Under the pieces are notes generated by a model. The model worked only from the letters and a program-made list of their open reading frames with translations. It was not told the origin of the DNA and did no database searches. Positions 7,887 through 16,751 of a stretch of DNA of 64,000 bases are shown here, in pieces (position 1 is the first letter of the stretch; the number at the start of each line of letters is the position of its first letter). Source of the stretch: Sphaerisporangium corydalis (lineage in GTDB: Bacteria > Actinomycetota > Actinomycetes > Streptosporangiales > Streptosporangiaceae); assembly GCF_025506355.1 (NCBI RefSeq), contig NZ_JANZYP010000031.1, positions 1 through 64,000 on the forward strand. The letters are read 5' to 3'. The translations under genes were made by a program, and so were the position numbers.

Positions 7887-9257
7887 ATGACGCCGAACTT
7901 CTGGCGGACCGGTCTGTCGTTGCCGTTGGCCTTCCTGCTGCTGGCCGCCCAGGCGGCGATCTCGTCCCTCCCCGCGCGGGCCGCGCCCGGCGACCCCTCG
8001 GGGCCGGTCCTGGCCCACCCTTCCGTCGTGCCGCCCTACCAGGCGCTTCCGCTTCTGGAACGGTCCGCCGCCGGCCGGGTGTACTACGTGGACGCCCGCA
8101 AGGGCGACGACGACGCGCCGGGCACCTCCGCCCGCAAGGCGTGGCGCTCCCTGGACCGGGCGAACGGCGCCCGGCTGCGCCCGGGGGACACCCTGCTGTT
8201 CCGCCGGGACGGCCGGTGGAAGGGCACGCTGACCCTCAGGGGCAAGGGCACGTCCGCGCGGCGCATCACCGTCGGCGCCTACGGCAAGGGGGCCCGGCCG
8301 AAGATCACCGGCAGGGACGGCGACTGCGTGGTGGTCAAGGGTTCCTACCTGCGGATCTCCGACCTGCGGGCCAGCGACTGCCAGTGGGGCGGGTTCCGCG
8401 TCGACGGCCGCCACAACGACCTGTGGGACGTGTACGCCGACCGGAACGTGGCGGGCATCTGGGTCACCGAACGCGGAAGCCGCAACACCATCCGGCACAG
8501 CCAGATCATCGGCAACGACAGGATGAGCGTCAACGACGGCGCGCCGGACAACGACTCGGGCGCCTTCGGCGTGCTGCTGAACGGCGACGACAACCGCGTG
8601 GTCGGCAACCTCATCGCCGGCAGCTACGCCGCGAGCCAGGACTACGTGGCCGACGGCGCGGCCGTCGAGGTGTACGACGGCGACCGCAACGTCGTCTCGC
8701 ACAACGTCTCCCGCGACAACGAGACCTTCACCGAGCTCGGCCACAGCCCGGACCGGACCGCCAAGGACAACCTGTTCGCCAACAACGTGGTGACCTCCTC
8801 GCGCAAGCGGGGGTCCTTCCTCATCACCCGGGGCCCCGGGCACGTCGTCGGCCCGGTCTCGGGCACCACGGCCGTCAACAACTCGGTGTACCTCCCGGCC
8901 CGCAAGACCATCGGCGTCTCCTGCGCCGACGGCTGCTCGCCGAAGATCCTGGTGATGCGCAACAACGCCATCAAGGTCGGCGGGACGGCGATGTTCGAGG
9001 ACGGCTCCGGCATCGACGACGCGGGCGGCGTCTACGACGGCAGGGCCTCGCACTTCAAGCCGGGCCGCCGGACGATCCGCCGGGACCCCGGCTTCCGCAG
9101 CCGCCGTGACCTGCGGCTTCGCCCGGGTGCGCCCGCGATCGGCCAGGGGGTGCCGCTCGGTCCTTCCTGGTTCGGCGGCGCGGCGCTGGCCGTGGACGCC
9201 GCCGGCCGATCCATTCCCCGTTCCAAGAACCCGGACGCGGGCGCCTATCAATACTGA
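7887..9257 (+). CDS. Secreted right-handed parallel beta-helix protein
   Basis: A 456-residue exported protein. The signal peptide is MTPNFWRTGLSLPLAFLLLA to about ARA (31), with no lipobox. The mature chain opens with YYVDARKGDDDAPGTSARKAW, the DUF1565-like cap seen before pectate-lyase-like folds. Repeating turns rich in Asn/Asp ladder positions follow (NDLWDVYADRNVAGIWV, NRVVGNLIAGSYA, NVVSHNVSRDN, NAIKVGG). It ends DAGAYQY, a common terminal signature of such polysaccharide-active or -binding helices. Candidate roles are a polysaccharide lyase, epimerase or surface-glycan binder; no catalytic set can be assigned. GTGGGG lies just before the ATG. The downstream sequence is AT-rich and then contains an inverted repeat. 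Confidence 0.85.
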   Translation: MTPNFWRTGLSLPLAFLLLAAQAAISSLPARAAPGDPSGPVLAHPSVVPPYQALPLLERSAAGRVYYVDARKGDDDAPGTSARKAWRSLDRANGARLRPGDTLLFRRDGRWKGTLTLRGKGTSARRITVGAYGKGARPKITGRDGDCVVVKGSYLRISDLRASDCQWGGFRVDGRHNDLWDVYADRNVAGIWVTERGSRNTIRHSQIIGNDRMSVNDGAPDNDSGAFGVLLNGDDNRVVGNLIAGSYAASQDYVADGAAVEVYDGDRNVVSHNVSRDNETFTELGHSPDRTAKDNLFANNVVTSSRKRGSFLITRGPGHVVGPVSGTTAVNNSVYLPARKTIGVSCADGCSPKILVMRNNAIKVGGTAMFEDGSGIDDAGGVYDGRASHFKPGRRTIRRDPGFRSRRDLRLRPGAPAIGQGVPLGPSWFGGAALAVDAAGRSIPRSKNPDAGAYQY

Positions 9258-9365
9258 ATTGGATTTATTTAGGACATATCTTCGGAACTTCGGCGAAACC
9301 TCGATCCACGACGCTGTGTGGCGTGGTGCAGTGGACAGAGGAGAACGAGGGCCGGCCGTTCACGC

Positions 9366-9394
9366 GGACCGGCCACGCGTCGGCCGGCCGGTCC
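9366..9394. repeat. 9-bp inverted repeat between beta-helix and ACT genes
   Basis: GGACCGGCC and GGCCGGTCC are exact inverted copies with an 11-nt loop. They lie about 108 bp after the beta-helix stop and 58 bp before the ACT gene. It may be a terminator for the first gene or a leader structure of the second. Confidence 0.45.
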
Positions 9395-9451
9395 ACGCGG
9401 CCACGTGCGGGCACACCGGCCCGTTCACGTGGTTCGGCCGTATAGGCAGAG

Positions 9452-10090
9452 GTGGTGGTGACGGTGCTGCGGATCCGGGTTTCGCTTCCTGATCGTCCGG
9501 GCGTGCTGGGGCAGGTGTCCCGCGCCTTCGGCGTCCTCGGCGCGGACATCCTCCAGGTGACGGTCCTGGAACGGGAGGGCGGCCGGGCGGTGGACGACTT
9601 CACGCTGTCCTGGCCGGGCGGGTTCGCCGCCGAGGAACTGCGCGAGCGGCTCTCGGTCGTGCCGGGAGTGCGCATCGAGGGCGTGTGGCCCACCAGGGAG
9701 GCGCCGGGCACCAGTCCCGACTACGACCTGCTCGGCCACGTCGTGTCCGACGCCGAGCGCGCCTTCGTGACGCTGGTCGACGCCGTCCCCGACCTGGTGA
9801 GCGCGGAATGGGCGGTGGCCGTGGACTCCGACACCGGCGCGGTCGTGCACGGGAGCTGGCAGGCGCCGGGCGTGGAGGAGATGCCCGACCTGACGCCCCT
9901 GCGGCCATCCGCGTTCAGCGAGGGACCGCTGCACCTGCTCAGCCTGCCCGTCAAGGCCGCCGGGCTGCATCTGGTGGTGGCCCGTATGGAGGGGCCGGCC
10001 TTCCACCAGGTCGAGCTGGACAAGGTCGTGCGGGTCGTGGAGATCGTCTCACTGCTCGCCAGCGCGACGGCGGACCGGACGGTGGCCTGA
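9452..10090 (+). CDS. ACT-domain amino-acid-binding regulatory protein
   Basis: A 212-residue cytoplasmic protein. The N-terminus is a clear ACT domain: VLRIRVSLPDRPGVLGQVSRAFGVLGADILQ, with the DRPGVL ligand-binding turn. It is followed by a beta-rich second half without a recognisable catalytic motif (LLSLPVKAAGLHLVVARM). ACT domains usually sense amino acids, but the ligand cannot be read here. Three consecutive GTG codons begin at 9452, so the exact start is uncertain by one or two residues; AGAGG lies upstream. It converges on the ABC ATPase gene. Confidence 0.82.
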   Translation: MVVTVLRIRVSLPDRPGVLGQVSRAFGVLGADILQVTVLEREGGRAVDDFTLSWPGGFAAEELRERLSVVPGVRIEGVWPTREAPGTSPDYDLLGHVVSDAERAFVTLVDAVPDLVSAEWAVAVDSDTGAVVHGSWQAPGVEEMPDLTPLRPSAFSEGPLHLLSLPVKAAGLHLVVARMEGPAFHQVELDKVVRVVEIVSLLASATADRTVA

Positions 10091-10147
10091 CCGGCGCCCG
10101 CGACGAAGACCTTCGACGTGCGGATCGGGTTTTCAGGGGCCGGGCCC

Positions 10148-11449
10148 TCAGCGGCGCGGGGGGTCGATCCGGTCGCCCTCGATGGTGAACAGCATCAGCC
10201 TGCTCAGGTCCACCGCGACCCGGCCGTGCTCGCCGGCCCGCCACACCGGCCGCGAGCCGAGCCGGACGACCAGGTCGGACCGGCGGTGGGTGCCGCTCCC
10301 GGCCGACGCGGGGGCCTGGTACTCGGGGGGCTGTTCCTCGGCGCCCGACATCAGCCGCCGCATCATCGATCTGACCTTGCTCGTGGTGCCGGTGGCGGCG
10401 TGGCCGTTGCCGTTGGCGTGCCCGTTCGCCTGGGCCGGCGGCCCCGGCTCGGGGGCGGCCACGGCGGGGATGCCGACCTCCAGGTAGGCGAGCCACTCGT
10501 GGCCGTGGTACTCCAGGGTCCTGACCCGGCCGCTGAAGTGCGGCCCGTCGGCGCCGTCGGGGATCGGGGTGAGCCCGTCGGGGCGGATCCCCACGATGAT
10601 CTGGCTGCCGGTGTGCTGGGAGACCGCGTAGGCGCGGGGGTCGGTCCAGGGCATCGTGATCTGGTGGATGCCGAAATCCAGCATGATGTACTGGTTCTGC
10701 GGGGTCCGCACCATCGGCGAGAGCAGGTTGATCTGCTGCGAGCTGAGGAACGCCGCCACGAACGCCGTCGCCGGGTCGTTGTAGATCTGCCCGGGGGTGC
10801 CGACGTCCTGCAGGATGCCGCGGTTCATGATGGCGATGCGGTCGGCCAGGGTGAGCGCCTCGACCTGGTCGTGCGTGACGTAGATCGTCGTGACGCCGAG
10901 CGCCCGGACCAGTGACGAGATCTCCATGCGCAGCTCGGTGCGCATCCCCGCGTCGAGGTTGGACAGCGGCTCGTCCATCAGGAACAGCGACGGCTGGCGG
11001 ACGATGGCGCGGCCCATGGCGACGCGCTGGCGCTGGCCGCCGGAGAGCGTTCCGGGCCGGCGGTCCAAAGTCTCGTCGATGTGCAGCGCGCGGGAGAGCT
11101 CGATCACCCGCTCCCTGACCATGGCGGGGTCCGCCTTGGCGATCTCCAGGGGGAACGATATGTTTCCCCGGACCGTCCGGTGCGGGTAGAGGGCGCCGTT
11201 CTGGAAGACCATCGCGACGTCGCGGTCGCGGGGGGCGAGGTCATTGGCGATCTTGCCGTCGAGGAAGAGGTCGCCCGCGGTGATCTCCTCCAGGCCCGCG
11301 ATCATGCGCAACAGGGTGGACTTGCCGCATCCGGACGGGCCGAGCAGGACCAGGAGTTCCCCTTCTTCGGCGCGCAGGCTCATGCGATCGACCGCGAGAT
11401 GCCCCCCGGGGTACACCTTTGTCACGTTGTCGAGAACGACGGTACTCAT
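10148..11449 (-). CDS. Sugar ABC importer ATP-binding protein (MsmK/UgpC/MalK type) with a disordered insertion
   Basis: A 433-residue ATPase of the CUT1 sugar importers. Walker A is GPSGCGKST (37-45), the signature LSGGQ (135-139), Walker B LFLMDE (155-160) and the switch His193. The regulatory C-terminal OB/TOBE region begins near 245. It is interrupted at about 329-391 by a low-complexity stretch (PAQANGHANGNGHAATG, then a basic RSMMRRLM patch) before resuming at VVRLGSRPVW. The usual length is about 360-380, so this is roughly 60 residues longer. It is divergent from the binding-protein/permease operon and probably energises that importer; such ATPases often serve several importers. ATG 11449 is chosen over GTG 11455. 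Confidence 0.92.
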   Translation of the reverse strand: MSTVVLDNVTKVYPGGHLAVDRMSLRAEEGELLVLLGPSGCGKSTLLRMIAGLEEITAGDLFLDGKIANDLAPRDRDVAMVFQNGALYPHRTVRGNISFPLEIAKADPAMVRERVIELSRALHIDETLDRRPGTLSGGQRQRVAMGRAIVRQPSLFLMDEPLSNLDAGMRTELRMEISSLVRALGVTTIYVTHDQVEALTLADRIAIMNRGILQDVGTPGQIYNDPATAFVAAFLSSQQINLLSPMVRTPQNQYIMLDFGIHQITMPWTDPRAYAVSQHTGSQIIVGIRPDGLTPIPDGADGPHFSGRVRTLEYHGHEWLAYLEVGIPAVAAPEPGPPAQANGHANGNGHAATGTTSKVRSMMRRLMSGAEEQPPEYQAPASAGSGTHRRSDLVVRLGSRPVWRAGEHGRVAVDLSRLMLFTIEGDRIDPPRR

Positions 11450-11914
11450 CGTCACTCGTTCCTCTCGGGCATCGAAACCCGGACCCAGCCGTCATTGTGA
11501 TTGATGAGGTAGTACATCGCGTCCCGGGCTGCCGTGTCCATACGTCGCGTGATAAATCGCTCATCTCCTGGTTACTTGACCGTTATCTGTCTGTAGAGGT
11601 CAGGACACATGCAAATGAGCAGGAAAGATCATCCCGTCGGCCCGTCCTCCGACGGTCGCCGAGGCGCTTTCGAGCCACCGTCGAGCCGTCGCGGGTTGAC
11701 TGTCGTCCCACCGCCGGGCCGTCGTCGCCCGGATGGGTAACGGCGGCGCAATGACAGGCGTGTCACAATTTGCAGAAAGTTTCCGAAAGGTCTTTCATGT
11801 CTGTTCACATGGCTGTTACGTTCCGCGTACCCCGGTGATTCGCCCGCCCTGCGGGGGGCGTGGGCGCCGCCGGTAGAACCTTCGGGCAGTGACGTTGAGC
11901 AAGGAGTACAGAAC
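11450..11914. promoter_or_regulatory. Divergent promoter region with putative LacI-type operators
   Basis: This 465-bp spacer separates the ATPase from the binding-protein operon. Two adjoining palindromes stand out: GAAAGTTTC (11775-11783) and GAAAGGTCTTTC (11785-11796), preceded by TTTGCAG. They lie 118-140 bp upstream of the binding-protein ATG. The LacI regulator at the end of the operon is the natural candidate to bind here. An AAGGAG ribosome site is at 11901-11906. I see no ORF in the spacer. Confidence 0.5.
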
Positions 11915-13213
11915 ATGCGGCGAGGCATCTCGGTCGCGGCGACAGCCGCCGCGCTCGCACTGGCGGTATCCGCCTGCGGCGGCGACACCACCTCCAATCC
12001 GTCGGCCGCCCCGGCCGGCAGCGCCGACCCCGCGGCCGTCTCCGGCGAGGTGACGTGGTGGGACACCTCCGACGCCACCAACGAGGCGCCCGTCTTCAAG
12101 GACCTGATCACCGAGTTCCAGGCGAAGTACCCGAAGATCAAGGTCAACTACGTCAACGTCCCGTTCGCCGACGCGCAGAACAAGTTCAAGACCGCCGCCC
12201 AGAGCGGCGCGGGCGCGCCGGACGTGCTGCGCACCGACGTCGGCTGGGTCGCGGAGTTCGCCTCCCTCGGCTACCTCGCGCCGCTCGACGGCACCGCGGC
12301 CCTGGACCAGCCCGACGACTTCCTCGCCAGCCCGGCCGGCAGCGGCAAGTACGACGGTAAGACCTACGGCATCCCGCAGGTCACCGACACGCTCGGCCTG
12401 CTGTACAACAAGAGCCTGCTGAAGAAGGCCGGCCACGACGCCGCGCCGAAGACCTTCGCGGAGCTCAAGCAGGTCGCCCAGGACGTGAAGTCCAAGACCG
12501 GCGCCGAGGGCCTGGCCCTGAACGTCGACGCCTACTTCCTGCTGCCGTTCATCTACGGCGAGGGCGGTGACCTGCTCGACGTCGCCGGCAAGAAGATCAC
12601 CGTCGCCTCGCCGCAGTCCGTGGCCGGCCTCAAGGTCGTCGAGGACCTGATCAAGTCGGGCGCCGCCTCCAAGCCCGCCATCCAGGACAGCTACACCAAC
12701 GCCGAGACCGCCTTCAAGGAGGGCAAGGCGGCCATGATCTTCAATGGGCCGTGGTCGAACACCGACAACCTTGGCGGCAAGGTCTTCAAGGACAAGCCCG
12801 ACGACTTCGGCATCGCCCCGGTCCCCGCCGGGTCGGTCAAGGCGGGCGCGCCGACCGGCGGCCACGACTACACCGTGTACGCGGGCTCCAAGAGCCTCGA
12901 CGCCTCCTACCTGTTCGTGAAGTTCATGGACTCGGCCGAGAGCCAGGCCAAGGTCGCCGGCAAGCTCGGCCTGCTGCCCACCCGCCAGTCGGCGTACAGC
13001 ATGCCGGACGCGCAGGGCAACGAGATGATCGGCCGCTGGAAGGAGCCCATGACCGCCGCCGTCGAGCGCCCGTGGATCCCCGAGGCCGGCCAGCTCTTCC
13101 AGCCGCTCGTCGAGGGCTACCAGAAGCTCGCCACCGGTGACACCAGCAGCGACGCGATGGCCCAGGACGTGGCCAAGGCCTACCAGGGCCTGCTCAAGGG
13201 CTGGAGCCTGTGA
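11915..13213 (+). CDS. Sugar ABC transporter solute-binding lipoprotein
   Basis: A 432-residue family-1 binding protein. The N-terminal lipoprotein signal ends at the lipobox VSAC with Cys21, followed by a Ser/Ala/Pro spacer that tethers it to the outer face of the membrane. The body begins VSGEVTWWDTSDATNEAPVF and shows MalE-like segments (DVLRTDVGWVAEFASLGYLAPL, YGIPQVTDTLGLLYNK, AAMIFNGPWS). With the downstream alpha-glucosidase, the likely ligand is maltose, trehalose or another alpha-glucoside; the exact sugar is inference. AAGGAG is 8 nt before the ATG. It is the first gene of the importer operon. Confidence 0.93.
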   Translation: MRRGISVAATAAALALAVSACGGDTTSNPSAAPAGSADPAAVSGEVTWWDTSDATNEAPVFKDLITEFQAKYPKIKVNYVNVPFADAQNKFKTAAQSGAGAPDVLRTDVGWVAEFASLGYLAPLDGTAALDQPDDFLASPAGSGKYDGKTYGIPQVTDTLGLLYNKSLLKKAGHDAAPKTFAELKQVAQDVKSKTGAEGLALNVDAYFLLPFIYGEGGDLLDVAGKKITVASPQSVAGLKVVEDLIKSGAASKPAIQDSYTNAETAFKEGKAAMIFNGPWSNTDNLGGKVFKDKPDDFGIAPVPAGSVKAGAPTGGHDYTVYAGSKSLDASYLFVKFMDSAESQAKVAGKLGLLPTRQSAYSMPDAQGNEMIGRWKEPMTAAVERPWIPEAGQLFQPLVEGYQKLATGDTSSDAMAQDVAKAYQGLLKGWSL

Positions 13214-13216
13214 CCG

Positions 13217-14209
13217 ATGGCGACGCAGGTCGTTGACGGCCCGGCCGCGGGCGGCACCGCCCGCGGCCGGATCCGCCACCCGAGGCCCGAGGGGGGGACC
13301 GGCCGTCTGTCCCGGCACTGGTACGCCTGGGCCATGTGCGCGCCGGTCGTCGTCGTCACCCTGGTGCTGATCGGTTACCCGCTCGTGCGCGGCATCTACC
13401 TGTCGCTCACGGACGCGACCGAGGCCAACATGGGCCGGACGATCGGGATGAACACCATCCCCTCGACGTACGAGTTCGTCGGGCTCTCCAACTACTTCAG
13501 CATCGTGAGCTCGGCCGAGTTCCTCTCCCGCCTCGCCTGGACGGTCACCTGGACCGTCGTCTGCGTCGCCCTGCACTTCGGGATCGGCCTAGGCCTCGCC
13601 CTGCTGCTCAACCGGCCGATGCGGTTCCGCTCGCTGTACCGGATGATGCTCGTGCTGCCGTGGGCGGTGCCGGCGTTCGTCTCGGCGTTCATCTGGCGCT
13701 ACCTGCTCAACGGCGAGTTCGGCGTCGTCAACGCGATGCTGCGCGCCGCGGGCTTCGCCGGCCTCGACTGGCTGGACGACCCGTTCTGGGCCAAGGTCTC
13801 GGTCATCACGGTGAACGTCTGGCTCGGGGTGCCGTTCATGATGCTCGCCCTGCTGGGCGGCCTGCAGGCCATCCCGCGCGAGTTGTACGAGGCGGCCGAG
13901 GTCGACGGCGCCACGCCGTGGCAGCGCTTCCGGCACATCACCCTGCCCGGCCTGCGCCCGGTGTCCAGCACGGTGGTGCTGCTCGGCACGATCTGGACCT
14001 TCAACCAGTTCCCGGTCATCTACCTGGTCACGCGGGGCGGCCCCGGCGGGTCGAGCGAGATCCTCGTGACCTACGCCTACCGGCAGGCCTTCGAGGGCAT
14101 CCGCAACTACTCGGGTTCGGCGGCCTGGGGCGTGCTGATCCTCGCGCTGCTGGTCGTGATGGCCGTGGTCTACCGCCGCGCGCTGCGCAAGCAAGGGGAG
14201 GCATGGTGA
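13217..14209 (+). CDS. Sugar ABC transporter permease, MalF type
   Basis: A 330-residue inner-membrane permease beginning 3 nt after the binding-protein stop. A basic cytoplasmic N-terminus is followed by six predicted helices, the first being CAPVVVVTLVLIGYPLV. The EAA loop that contacts the ATPase is EAAEVDGATPWQRFRHITLP. It is the first permease half; its stop lies 7 bp inside the next gene. Confidence 0.93.
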   Translation: MATQVVDGPAAGGTARGRIRHPRPEGGTGRLSRHWYAWAMCAPVVVVTLVLIGYPLVRGIYLSLTDATEANMGRTIGMNTIPSTYEFVGLSNYFSIVSSAEFLSRLAWTVTWTVVCVALHFGIGLGLALLLNRPMRFRSLYRMMLVLPWAVPAFVSAFIWRYLLNGEFGVVNAMLRAAGFAGLDWLDDPFWAKVSVITVNVWLGVPFMMLALLGGLQAIPRELYEAAEVDGATPWQRFRHITLPGLRPVSSTVVLLGTIWTFNQFPVIYLVTRGGPGGSSEILVTYAYRQAFEGIRNYSGSAAWGVLILALLVVMAVVYRRALRKQGEAW

Positions 14210-15078
14210 GCACGGTCGGTACCGCCGGTACTCCGGTCGCGGGAACCCGCGGTTCGCGCGGGGCGGGCGCGTCCCTCGCGCTGCACGCCACGCTCATCGT
14301 GGCCAGCGTGATCGCTGTCTTCCCCGTCGCGTGGCTGGTCCTGACCTCGATCAAGCCCAGGGACGCCTGGCAGTCCACCACGGTGGAGCTGTTCAACCAC
14401 CCGAGCCTGGACAACTACACGCAGGTGCTCGGCCAGACCGCGTTCCCGCGCTGGCTGTTCAACTCGCTGCTGGTCGCCGCCATGACGACGGTGATGGGCG
14501 TGGTGCTCTCGGCGACCACCGGGTACGCGGTGAGCCGCTTCCGCTTCCCGGGCTTCCGGTCGATCATGTGGATGCTGCTGATCACCCAGATGTTCCCGGT
14601 GGCCATCCTGATCGTGCCGATCTACAACCTGATGGCCGGGCTCGGGCTGATCAACCAGTTCCCCGGGCTGGTCATCGCCTACCTGACCTCGACGATCCCC
14701 TTCTGCGCCTGGATGATGAAGGGCTACTTCGACACCGTCCCTGTGGAGATCGACGAGGCGGGACGGGTCGACGGGCTCACCCCGTTCGGCACGTTCTGGC
14801 GGCTGATCCTGCCGTTGTCCAAGCCGGGGCTCGCGGTCGCCGGGTTCTACTCCTTCATCACCGCCTGGGCGGAGGTCGCGTACGCGACCGCGTTCATGAC
14901 GGGCGACGACAAGTACACGCTGGCCGTGGGCATCGGGCAGTTCGTCGGCCAGCACAAGGCCGAATGGGGACTGCTCACCGCGTCCTCGGTGCTGATCGCG
15001 ATCCCGGCGGCGGTGGTCTTCCTGCTCGTCCAGCGCAACATCGTCACCGGCCTGACCGCCGGTGCCACGAAGTCGTGA
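14203..15078 (+). CDS. Sugar ABC transporter permease, MalG type
   Basis: A 291-residue second permease half. The helices begin with LHATLIVASVIAVFPVAWLV, and the EAA motif appears as EAGRVDGLTPFGTFWRLILP. The ATG at 14203 follows AAGGGGAGG directly and overlaps the previous stop, a coupled start; GTG 14206 is an alternative. It forms the heterodimeric channel with the MalF-type subunit. Confidence 0.93.
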   Translation: MVSTVGTAGTPVAGTRGSRGAGASLALHATLIVASVIAVFPVAWLVLTSIKPRDAWQSTTVELFNHPSLDNYTQVLGQTAFPRWLFNSLLVAAMTTVMGVVLSATTGYAVSRFRFPGFRSIMWMLLITQMFPVAILIVPIYNLMAGLGLINQFPGLVIAYLTSTIPFCAWMMKGYFDTVPVEIDEAGRVDGLTPFGTFWRLILPLSKPGLAVAGFYSFITAWAEVAYATAFMTGDDKYTLAVGIGQFVGQHKAEWGLLTASSVLIAIPAAVVFLLVQRNIVTGLTAGATKS

Positions 15079-15127
15079 CGCCACCGTGGTATCAGATCTT
15101 GATATTTCGGAGAATCGGGGGATAGCA

Positions 15128-16741
15128 ATGACCGATGTGGTCCGCGAAGCCAAGCACGTCGAGGCGGCCACCCGCTGGTGGCGGGACGCGGTGATCTACC
15201 AGGTCTACGTGCGCAGCTTCGCGGACGGGAACGGCGACGGCGTCGGCGACCTGCTCGGAGCGCGCAGCCGGCTCGCGTACCTGGCCGAGTTGGGGGTGGA
15301 CGCCGTCTGGCTGACCCCCTTCTACACCTCCCCGATGGCCGACTTCGGGTACGACGTGGCCGACTACCGGGACGTCGACCCGATCTTCGGCACCCTGGCC
15401 GACGCCCGGGCGCTGATCGACGACGCGCACGGCCACGGCATGAAGATCATCACCGACGTGGTGCCGAACCACACCTCCGACCACCACGCCTGGTTCGTCG
15501 CGGCGCTGCGCGCCGGACCCGGTTCCCCCGAGCGCGAGCGGTACATCTTCCGCCCGGGCCGGGGCGAGGACGGGGACCTGCCCCCGAACGACTGGGAGTC
15601 GGTCTTCGGCGGCCCGGCGTGGACCCGGGTGGCCGGCGGCGAGTGGTACCTGCACCTGTTCGCCCCCGAGCAACCCGACCTGAACTGGGACAACCCCGAG
15701 GTCCACGCCGAGTTCGAGGCGATCCTGCGCTTCTGGCTCGACATCGGGGTGGACGGCTTCCGCGTCGACGTCGCCCACGGCATGGTCAAGGCCGCCGGGC
15801 TGCCCGACATCGGGTCGCCAGGGCAGGTCGAGATGCTCGGCACCGCCGTGCTGCCGTACTTCGACCAGGACGGCGTCCACGAGATCCACCGCGCCTGGCG
15901 CCGGGTCCTCGACTCCTACGACGGCGAGCGCATCGGCGTGGCCGAGGCGTGGGCGCCCTCCCAGGAACGCCTGGCCCGGTACGTCCGGCCGGACGAGCTG
16001 CACCAGGCCTTCAACTTCCACTTCCTGAAGACGCCGTGGGACGCGGAGATGCTGCGCCGCGTCATCGACGAGTCGCTCGCCACCGTCGTCCCGGTCGGAG
16101 CCCCGACGACGTGGGTGCTGTCCAACCACGACGTCCGGCGGCACGTCACCCGCTACGGCGACGGCGAGACCGGCCTGCGCCGGGCCAGGGCCGCGGCCCT
16201 GCTGATGCTCGCCCTGCCCGGCTCCGCCTACGTCTACCAGGGCGAGGAACTGGGACTGCCCGAGGTGCTCGACCTGCCGGAGGAGGTCTGCCAGGACCCG
16301 CAACGGCTGCGCGCCCCCGGCGACGGCCGGGACGGCTGCCGCGTCCCGATCCCGTGGGCCCACTCCGAGCCGCCGTTCGGGTTCAGCCCGCCGGGGATCG
16401 AGGCCACCTGGCTGCCGGTCCCGGCGACCTGGGGCCCGCTCAGCGTGGAGTCCCAGCTCGGCGACCCGGACTCGACGCTCTCGCTGTACCGGGCCGCGCT
16501 GCGAGTGCGGCGCGAGCACCCCGCGCTCGGCGACGGGACCCTCACGTGGCGGGACTCCCCGTCCGGCACCCTGGTCTTCACCCGCGACGGGTTCGCGTGC
16601 ACGGTGAACACGACCGGTGAGCCCGTGGAGCTGCCCCGGCCCGGCGAGCTCCTCGTCGCGAGCGCCGCTGTCACCGCGGAAGGCGAGGTCATCCGGCTGG
16701 CACCGGACTCCGCAGCGTGGTGGTCACTCGCCGATGCGTAA
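15128..16741 (+). CDS. GH13 alpha-glucosidase
   Basis: A 537-residue GH13 enzyme. It opens WWRDAVIYQVYVRSFADGNG, diagnostic of the oligo-1,6-glucosidase / alpha-glucosidase group. The catalytic set is complete: nucleophile Asp214 in GFRVDVAH, acid/base Glu273 in VAEAW, and Asp335 in LSNHD. DVVPNHTSD gives conserved region I. There is no signal peptide, so it acts in the cytoplasm on the imported alpha-glucoside and releases glucose. ATG 15128 is chosen because GGGGGA precedes it and the family start motif follows; a GTG/TTG-type extension upstream reads unlike the family. It is the fourth gene of the operon. Confidence 0.92.
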   Translation: MTDVVREAKHVEAATRWWRDAVIYQVYVRSFADGNGDGVGDLLGARSRLAYLAELGVDAVWLTPFYTSPMADFGYDVADYRDVDPIFGTLADARALIDDAHGHGMKIITDVVPNHTSDHHAWFVAALRAGPGSPERERYIFRPGRGEDGDLPPNDWESVFGGPAWTRVAGGEWYLHLFAPEQPDLNWDNPEVHAEFEAILRFWLDIGVDGFRVDVAHGMVKAAGLPDIGSPGQVEMLGTAVLPYFDQDGVHEIHRAWRRVLDSYDGERIGVAEAWAPSQERLARYVRPDELHQAFNFHFLKTPWDAEMLRRVIDESLATVVPVGAPTTWVLSNHDVRRHVTRYGDGETGLRRARAAALLMLALPGSAYVYQGEELGLPEVLDLPEEVCQDPQRLRAPGDGRDGCRVPIPWAHSEPPFGFSPPGIEATWLPVPATWGPLSVESQLGDPDSTLSLYRAALRVRREHPALGDGTLTWRDSPSGTLVFTRDGFACTVNTTGEPVELPRPGELLVASAAVTAEGEVIRLAPDSAAWWSLADA

Positions 16742-16751
16742 AGTAGCGGTC

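Noticed and set aside
6294-9257. A 987-residue open frame covering the whole beta-helix gene and more
   Set aside because: Its first 530 codons run antisense to the kinase gene, with low-information Gly/Asp/Val translation; the signal peptide and ribosome site place the true start at 7887.
9366-9394. Riboswitch before the ACT-domain gene
   Set aside because: Only a simple inverted repeat is seen, with no recognisable aptamer pattern.
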